Shown: positions 53,230 to 57,880 of the stretch, in pieces | How positions within the stretch are numbered: the stretch's first letter is position 1 | How the letters are laid out: each line of letters starts with the position of its first letter | NCBI GenBank assembly: GCA_016744335.1 | Contig: JADGEO010000022.1 | Location: 1-57,880 of the forward strand | DNA length: 57,880 nt | Direction: 5' to 3' | Source: Anaerolineales bacterium | GTDB taxonomy: Bacteria; Chloroflexota; Anaerolineae; Anaerolineales; Villigracilaceae | The notes under the pieces: model-generated | Told to the model about the DNA's origin: nothing | Database searches by the model: none | The model's input: only the letters and a program-made list of their open reading frames with translations | Made by a program: the position numbers and the translations under genes

Positions 53230-53775
53230 TTAGAAACTTAATGCTGAGTATTCTTTCTGCTCTTTTTCACCATTCTTCCCTGGCATATAGCGTTTACCTG
53301 CCATATCGCCACGCATCATGGCTATATTGCCTGTGCGTACCATTTCGAGAATGCCAAAGGGGCGGAGTAACTCCACAAATCCTGCTATTTTCTTTTCGGT
53401 ACCAACGATTTCTATGGTCATGGAATCTTGAGAGACATCGACCACATTGGTTCTAAAAATATCAGCAAGACTGGATATTTCGTTGCGCTTTTCTGGCGTG
53501 ACACTCACTTTAATTAATGCCAATTCTCGAATCACTGCGGGTTGGTCGGTGACATCTTGGACATCTATGATATTGACCAATTTGTAGAGATTTGCCTCTA
53601 CTTGGCTGGCATTTACGCTATCGTCTACGACTATGGTCATGCGAGAGATGCCTGGTTTTTCTGAATTACCAACATTGAGCGATTTTATATTGAAGTTTCT
53701 GCGCCGAAATAAGGAGGCGACTCGGTTCAGCACGCCCGGTTTATCTTCTACTAATGCTACTATTGTGTTTTGCAT
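53230..53775 (-). CDS. ilvN: Acetolactate synthase regulatory small subunit
   Basis: The 181-residue subunit carries an N-terminal ACT domain (VALVEDKPGVLNRVASLFRRRNFNIKSLNVG, residues about 5-35, through RMTIVVD) and a C-terminal domain (about 85-165) that confers feedback inhibition by valine in relatives. It would bind the large subunit at 53911-55602. It is preceded by the large subunit gene across a 135-base spacer with dyad repeats, rather than a tight coupling. The product name ilvN or ilvH are equally valid. Confidence 0.95.
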   Translation of the reverse strand: MQNTIVALVEDKPGVLNRVASLFRRRNFNIKSLNVGNSEKPGISRMTIVVDDSVNASQVEANLYKLVNIIDVQDVTDQPAVIRELALIKVSVTPEKRNEISSLADIFRTNVVDVSQDSMTIEIVGTEKKIAGFVELLRPFGILEMVRTGNIAMMRGDMAGKRYMPGKNGEKEQKEYSALSF

Positions 53776-53910
53776 TTCTTGTTCTCCTCTTTTTTGAACA
53801 CGGAGTATACGGATTACACGAAGAAAGTTTTTAGAATTACGGAGATTTTCTTCGCTTATCTATAAGTTTGTTTTTTTACGCGACACGCATCACGTTTCAG
53901 GCTTTACGTT

Positions 53911-55602
53911 TTACTTTTTACCTTTTACAGGTCTTCGCAACATTTCGTTTAATGCCGCTCCTGCAGGAACCATTGGATAAACAAGCTCTTCTTTTTCAAC
54001 TTGGAATTCAATGAGAACGGTGCCGGGGGTGTTTTTAGCAAATTCGAGTGCTTCCATTGCTTCTTCTGGTTTGGTAACACGTTTGGCGGGGATGCCATGT
54101 GCATCGGCAAGTTTTATGAAATCGGGTCCAGTGATTGGGGTGGCGGCATAGCGTTCATCAAAGAAAAGTTCTTGCCATTGGCGCACCATACCAAGATAGC
54201 TATTATTGAGAAGGACAATTTTTACGTTTGCGCCTTCTTGCATCATTGTGGATAACTCAGCTTGAGTCATTTGGAAGCTACCATCACCATCAATGAGCCA
54301 AACATCTTTTTCTTTATCAGAAAACCATGCGCCCAATGCGGCGGGGAGACCGTATCCCATTGTGCCGGCTCCACCTGATGTGAGTAGTCGATAGGGCTTT
54401 TCAAATTCGTAGTATTGCGCCGCCCACATTTGATGCTGACCAACGCCAGTTACGACTAGGGCATCGCCTTCGGTGGCGGTCCACATGGCACGGATGGCAT
54501 GAGCAGAATAGAGTTTGCCGTCATCTTGCCAAGACATAATGCTACGTTCTTCGGTTTCAGCTTTCCATTCGGCAATTTGCCCTATCCATTCGGGGTGATC
54601 GTATTCATCGAGTAATGGAATCATGTCGGTTAAAACGGTTTTCAAATCGCCCATGAGCGGCACATCTACAGCTACGTTTTTGTGAACTTCTGTGGGGTCA
54701 ACCTCGATATGGATTTTCTTTGCGTTAGGCGCATATTTTGATAAAACACCAGTTACACGGTCATCAAAACGCATCCCGAAAGCTAAAATCAAATCAGCGT
54801 TTTGAATGGCTTCATTGGCACAGGCTTCACCGTGCATCCCCATCATGCCTAAGCTGAGTGAGTCAGATGCAGGAATTGCACCCAAGCCTAAAAGTGTCAT
54901 TGCTACAGGCGTATTAGTTTGTGTAGCAAAAATCCGTAATTCTTCCATTGCTCCTGACATTTGTACGCCGTGCCCAGCCAAAATTACGGGGCGTTCTGCG
55001 GCTTCGATCAGCTCAACCGCTTTATTCACATCACCCATCGGGGCGTGATCGGGAGGGCTATAACCGGGCAAGGAAATATCTTCGGGGTATTCAAACTCTA
55101 TTTCATCAAGTTGGGCGTTTTTACAAAAATCAATTAATACGGGTCCTGGTCGTCCACTGCGAGCAATGTGGAAAGCCTCACGTACAACAGTTGCGATTTC
55201 GTCTGCGCTCGTAATCAAATAATTATGCTTTGTAACTGGCAAAGTGACGCCAGTCACATCTGTCTCTTGGAAAGCATCGCCACCAATCAAATGTGCGGGA
55301 ACTTGCCCCGTAATGCACACCATTGGCACCGAGTCCATCATCGCAGTTACGATGCCAGTGACAAGATTTGTCGCTCCGGGACCGGAAGTAGCAACAGCAA
55401 CGCCAACCTTGCCCGATGCACGCGCGTATCCGTCTGCGGCGTGGGCAGCACCCTGCTCATGCCGAGTCAAAACGTGATGTACAGGGTATTTCAACATCGC
55501 ATCATGTACGGGCATAATCGCCCCGCCAGGGTAGCCAAAAATCGTGTCCACGCCTTCGCGCACCAAACATTCCATCATAATATCTGCGCCGTTCATTTTC
55601 AT
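53911..55602 (-). CDS. ilvB: Acetolactate synthase large subunit
   Basis: This TPP enzyme makes acetolactate from two pyruvates or acetohydroxybutyrate from pyruvate and 2-oxobutyrate. The 563-residue product has the N-terminal TPP-activating segment DTIFGYPGGAIMPVHD with HEQGAAHAADGYARASGKVGV, the FAD-region GMRFDDRVTG, and the TPP motif GDGSFQMTQAELSTMMQEGANVKIVLLNN. It follows ilvD after 56 bases and is upstream of ilvN. The spacer to ilvD has a 9-bp stem CTCATATAT/ATATATGAG (55627-55649) without a U-run. Confidence 0.97.
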   Translation of the reverse strand: MKMNGADIMMECLVREGVDTIFGYPGGAIMPVHDAMLKYPVHHVLTRHEQGAAHAADGYARASGKVGVAVATSGPGATNLVTGIVTAMMDSVPMVCITGQVPAHLIGGDAFQETDVTGVTLPVTKHNYLITSADEIATVVREAFHIARSGRPGPVLIDFCKNAQLDEIEFEYPEDISLPGYSPPDHAPMGDVNKAVELIEAAERPVILAGHGVQMSGAMEELRIFATQTNTPVAMTLLGLGAIPASDSLSLGMMGMHGEACANEAIQNADLILAFGMRFDDRVTGVLSKYAPNAKKIHIEVDPTEVHKNVAVDVPLMGDLKTVLTDMIPLLDEYDHPEWIGQIAEWKAETEERSIMSWQDDGKLYSAHAIRAMWTATEGDALVVTGVGQHQMWAAQYYEFEKPYRLLTSGGAGTMGYGLPAALGAWFSDKEKDVWLIDGDGSFQMTQAELSTMMQEGANVKIVLLNNSYLGMVRQWQELFFDERYAATPITGPDFIKLADAHGIPAKRVTKPEEAMEALEFAKNTPGTVLIEFQVEKEELVYPMVPAGAALNEMLRRPVKGKK

Positions 55603-55658
55603 AATTTCTTCTCCTCTTTATTTTTTCTCATATATCGTAGATATATGAGGGGATTAAC

Positions 55659-57335
55659 CTAAAATTCAGTCTTCAACACTGCCCCAGTATCGGCAGATGT
55701 TACAAAGTGGGAATAACGCTTGAGCCACTTACTTTTTGTTTGGGGATGGAAGGTGGGTAACGCGTCCAAACGAACTTGAATTTCTTCCGCACTCAAACGT
55801 ACGTTTAACTTGCGTGCTGGCAAATCAATATCGATGATGTCCCCATCTTTGATTGCCCCTATCGCGCCCCCCGCTGCGGCTTCTGGCGAAACATGCCCAA
55901 TGCAAGCCCCACGCGTCCCGCCACTAAATCTACCATCAGTGATGAGAGCAACACTATCGCCCAATCCCTGCCCCATAATTGCGGATGTTGGCGAGAGCAT
56001 TTCCTGCATCCCAGGCCCCCCTTTGGGACCTTCATAACGGATGACGACAACTTCGCCAGCTTTGACTTCGCTACTCAAAATACCCACGAGTGCATCATCT
56101 TGTGATTCATAAACGCGAGCAGTGCCTGTAAATTGCATCATTGGCGCACTTACGCCACCAACTTTGACAATTGCGCCATCTGGCGCCAAATTGCCAAAGA
56201 GAACTGCCAAGCCGCCCTTCTGAGAATGAGCATTTTCACATCGTTTAATCACTTCTTCGTCTTTTATATCGAAACCTTCAATAGATTCGCCCAATGTCGT
56301 GCCGCTAACCGTGATGCGGTCAAAATGCAAAATGCCACGCTCTTTCTGAACTTCGTTCAAAATGGCGGGGATGCCACCAGCACGGTGAACATCTTCCATG
56401 TGCCACGATCCCGAAGGAGAAACTTTGCAAATATGGGGTACTTTTGATGCTACTTCGTTAATTCGAGCCATTGTATAAGGCACTTCGGCTTCATTGGCTA
56501 AGGCTAAAGTATGTAAAACGGTATTCGTTGAGCCGCCCATTGCCATATCGAGGGCAAAAGCATCATCAATGGCTTCGGCGGTGACAATATCTCTCGGCTT
56601 GATGTCTTTTTCTAGCAAAGTCATAATTTGCCCAGCGGCTTTTGTAGCTAATGCTTCGCGTTCTGGCGTTGTGGCTAAAGCTGTGCCGTTGAAAGGCAAC
56701 CCCAAGCCTAAAACTTCCATAAGACAATTCATCGAGTTGGCGGTGAACATCCCAGAGCAAGAGCCACAAGAGGGGCAAGCCAGTTTTTCTAACATTGTCA
56801 ATCGCTCTTTAGAAATTTTCCCTGCTGAATATGCGCCTACACCTTCAAAAACGGAAACCAAATCAATCGCTTCGCCATCGGGCGTTTTTCCAGCTGGCAT
56901 GGGTCCACCCGAAACAAAAATGGTCGGGATATTGACTCGCATCGCCGCCATCAACATGCCGGGCACAATTTTGTCGCAATTCGGGATGCAAACCATCGCG
57001 TCAAATTGATGGGCTTCGATCATCGTCTCGACCGAATCGGCAATCAACTCACGAGAGGGGAGCGAGTATTTCATCCCACCGTGTCCCATGGCAATCCCAT
57101 CATCTACGCCGATGGTGTTAAATTCAAAAGGCACACCACCTGCTGCGCGCACGGTCTCTTTAACCTTTTCTCCAAATGCCTGTAAATGGACATGCCCAGG
57201 GACAATATCCAAATAAGAATTTACAATGGCAATGAAAGGTTTATCAAAATCTTCTTCCTTTACGTTGCCTGTGGCACGTAAAAGAGAGCGGTGAGGGGCT
57301 TTGTCGTATCCTTTTTTAATGGTATCTGAACGCAT
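55659..57335 (-). CDS. ilvD: Dihydroxy-acid dehydratase
   Basis: IlvD dehydrates dihydroxyisovalerate and dihydroxymethylvalerate to the 2-oxo acids. The 558-residue product has the Fe-S cluster cysteines in [12 protein letters not shown] and [19 protein letters not shown], the [20 protein letters not shown] segment with Mg-binding residues, and the C-terminal [20 protein letters not shown] motif. The start at 57335 has AAAGGAG at 7-13 bases upstream. It is the first structural gene of the branched-chain operon, directly behind the tandem attenuator. Confidence 0.97.
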   Translation of the reverse strand: MRSDTIKKGYDKAPHRSLLRATGNVKEEDFDKPFIAIVNSYLDIVPGHVHLQAFGEKVKETVRAAGGVPFEFNTIGVDDGIAMGHGGMKYSLPSRELIADSVETMIEAHQFDAMVCIPNCDKIVPGMLMAAMRVNIPTIFVSGGPMPAGKTPDGEAIDLVSVFEGVGAYSAGKISKERLTMLEKLACPSCGSCSGMFTANSMNCLMEVLGLGLPFNGTALATTPEREALATKAAGQIMTLLEKDIKPRDIVTAEAIDDAFALDMAMGGSTNTVLHTLALANEAEVPYTMARINEVASKVPHICKVSPSGSWHMEDVHRAGGIPAILNEVQKERGILHFDRITVSGTTLGESIEGFDIKDEEVIKRCENAHSQKGGLAVLFGNLAPDGAIVKVGGVSAPMMQFTGTARVYESQDDALVGILSSEVKAGEVVVIRYEGPKGGPGMQEMLSPTSAIMGQGLGDSVALITDGRFSGGTRGACIGHVSPEAAAGGAIGAIKDGDIIDIDLPARKLNVRLSAEEIQVRLDALPTFHPQTKSKWLKRYSHFVTSADTGAVLKTEF

Positions 57336-57349
57336 AATTCTCCTTTGGG

Positions 57350-57382
57350 AGATCTGGCAGGTTTTAGAAATCCGTCAGATCT
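57350..57382. repeat. Dyad between attenuator 2 and ilvD
   Basis: AGATCTG and CAGATCT (with CAGG/CCGT-like inner bases) are inverted around about 18 bases. It is the last stem before the ilvD ribosome site. Its role, if any, is unclear. Confidence 0.5.
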
Positions 57383-57390
57383 AATTAATC

Positions 57391-57426
57391 AAAAAAAAGC
57401 CACCCCTTATGATTGGGTGGCTTTTT
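57391..57426 (-). terminator. Attenuator terminator 2 (ilv leader)
   Basis: Minus-strand stem GCCACCC (57415-57421 as read on the minus strand) with GGGTGGC (57399-57405), extended by five A-T pairs, is followed by eight U. It lies 56 bases before the ilvD ATG and 9 bases after the leader peptide 2 stop. Its 5' arm region (57411-57420) can instead pair with 57446-57456 at the end of leader peptide 2 (GATTGG with CCAATC, TGG with CCA), a competing antiterminator. Confidence 0.88.
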
Positions 57427-57434
57427 GTATCTTT

Positions 57435-57533
57435 CTATCTTTCTTCCAGTCCAATCAAAAATAATCGCTCCTTTATAAGAAGGAGGACGATAATAAGACC
57501 AATAAGAATATTGAAAATTTGATTGAAGTGCAT
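57435..57533 (-). CDS. Leader peptide 2, branched-chain amino acid attenuator
   Basis: This 32-codon frame begins with ATG at 57533 and ends with TAG at 57435-57437. Sixteen of its 32 residues are Ile, Leu or Val, mostly in one run: NILIGLIIVLLLIK, then LFLIGLEER. It sits between two intrinsic terminators, with its own terminator 9 bases after its stop. The end of the frame (GATTGGACTGG, 57446-57456) is complementary to the 5' arm of terminator 2, so ribosome stalling at the Ile/Leu/Val codons would free the antiterminator and let the polymerase enter ilvD. AGAGAAA precedes the ATG as a weak ribosome site. The hydrophobic content also fits a small membrane peptide, but the terminator arrangement argues for attenuation. 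Confidence 0.78.
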   Translation of the reverse strand: MHFNQIFNILIGLIIVLLLIKERLFLIGLEER

Positions 57534-57559
57534 TTTTTTCTCTATACTAGACTAATAAT

Positions 57560-57588
57560 AAAAAAGCCGCTCGTGATTGAGCGGCTTT
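57560..57588 (-). terminator. Attenuator terminator 1 (ilv leader)
   Basis: Perfect stem AAAGCCGCTC / GAGCGGCTTT (cores 57579-57585 and 57566-57572, six-base loop), followed by six U on the minus strand. It lies 23 bases after leader peptide 1. Its 5' arm (57577-57585) can alternatively pair with 57630-57639 near the end of leader peptide 1 (TTGAG with CTCAA and CGGC with GCCG, one bulged A). Confidence 0.9.
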
Positions 57589-57610
57589 GTTTTCTTCGTG
57601 TCAGTATTTC

Positions 57611-57712
57611 TTAGTTTACTTTCACTTTTGCCGTCTCAACCACAAATTGGTTCTTAATAATAAGAACCGCAAGAATAATAATAAGGGGGAGGGTGGCTAA
57701 AATATTTTGCAT
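57611..57712 (-). CDS. Leader peptide 1, branched-chain amino acid attenuator
   Basis: The 33-codon frame starts with ATG at 57712, about 15 bases after the predicted transcription start, and ends with TAA at 57611-57613. Sixteen of 33 residues are Ile, Leu or Val, with the run LPLIIILAVLII, followed by FVVETAKVKVN. A perfect 8-bp hairpin GGTTCTTA/TAAGAACC (57649-57668) lies in the frame just after the Leu/Ile run and may serve as the transcriptional pause. The next segment, GTTGAGACGGC, can pair with the 5' arm of terminator 1. This is the standard logic of ilv/leu attenuation: scarce charged Ile/Leu/Val tRNA stalls the ribosome in the run and prevents termination. GAGAT lies before the ATG as a modest ribosome site. 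Confidence 0.82.
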   Translation of the reverse strand: MQNILATLPLIIILAVLIIKNQFVVETAKVKVN

Positions 57713-57734
57713 AGTTATCTCAAGTACGATGCAG

Positions 57735-57762
57735 ATTATAGACTCATTTTAATATAAGTCAA
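57735..57762 (-). promoter_or_regulatory. Promoter of the branched-chain amino acid operon
   Basis: On the minus strand TTGACT (57757-57762) and a perfect TATAAT (57735-57740) are separated by 16 bases, close to the sigma-70 consensus. The implied start is near 57727, giving a leader of about 390 bases before ilvD with both attenuators. A second TTGACA lies farther upstream at about 57811-57816. Confidence 0.82.
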
Positions 57763-57822
57763 GAGGAAATTTAAAAGTCAAAAAAAAATCTAGGAAATTC
57801 TACTGTCAACGTTAAGTTAAAA

Positions 57823-57880
57823 TGTCCGCTACTTGCTTCAAGTAGAAATGTCCGCTTTAAGGAGAAGAAAACCCTCTCCG
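57823..57880. mobile_element. Possible insertion-sequence terminus at the window edge
   Basis: Two direct copies of TGTCCGCT (57823-57830 and 57849-57856) flank the hairpin CTACTTG/CAAGTAG (57829-57845), and AAGGAG follows at about 57859-57864 with no start codon before the window ends. Repeated short motifs and a ribosome-like site at a chromosome junction resemble the outer end of an insertion sequence reading rightward, but the transposase itself is not in view. Confidence 0.35.

Overview
The window looks like a chromosomal segment of a Chloroflexota bacterium, probably Anaerolineae-like. This is inferred from gene content and style: a B12-domain-less acyl-CoA mutase subunit, citramalate synthase in a leu/ilv cluster, a BMP-type ABC importer, a PEP-utilising enzyme lacking the PEP-binding barrel, a KAP-FGE fusion, and very many short intergenic palindromes. 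No rRNA, tRNA, CRISPR array, phage or plasmid gene was seen. The left edge falls just after the end of an LCP gene. The right edge runs into what may be the tip of an insertion sequence.

Layout. 1-9 kb: LCP cell-wall ligase, polyprenyl diphosphate synthase, a KAP NTPase fused to a formylglycine-generating-enzyme-like domain, a small ABM-like protein and pyruvate phosphate dikinase, separated by clear terminators. 9-16 kb: a NERD-like membrane protein, a family-2 glycosyltransferase, RNase HII, an acyl-CoA mutase large subunit (Phe89/Gln207, as in isobutyryl-CoA mutase), homoserine dehydrogenase, a REP-associated transposase bracketed by REP palindromes, and a solo B3/4-domain protein. 16-27 kb: an unusual five-gene minus-strand cluster with two Dpp-type permeases (the second fused to a dead M28 peptidase), a beta-propeller lipoprotein, an SH3b protein, and a 1966-residue membrane protein built of catalytically altered M28 and gluzincin-like domains. 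27-32 kb: thioesterase, PEP-synthase/rifampicin-phosphotransferase-like enzyme with two palindromic repeats inside its reading frame, a GxxExxY pseudogene, and small proteins. 32-38 kb: ABC1 kinase, MalY/PatB aminotransferase, MATE exporter, polyprenyl-phosphate glycosyltransferase. 38-44 kb: GntR regulator followed by a complete nucleoside-type BMP ABC importer.

44-57.7 kb: a branched-chain amino acid operon read leftward in the order ilvD-ilvB-ilvN-ilvC-leuA-(two small genes)-leuC-leuD-cimA-leuB and closed by a terminator. It makes valine, leucine and, through citramalate, isoleucine without needing threonine deaminase. In front of ilvD lies the best-supported new regulatory observation: a strong promoter followed by two consecutive leader peptides (33 and 32 codons, half of them Ile/Leu/Val), each followed by its own intrinsic terminator. 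The 3' end of each leader frame can pair with the 5' arm of its terminator, so this reads as a tandem transcription attenuator.

A second theme is the abundance of short dyad repeats of several families. They fill spacers, overlap gene ends, and in at least two genes (hom and the PEP-utilising enzyme) lie inside the reading frame.
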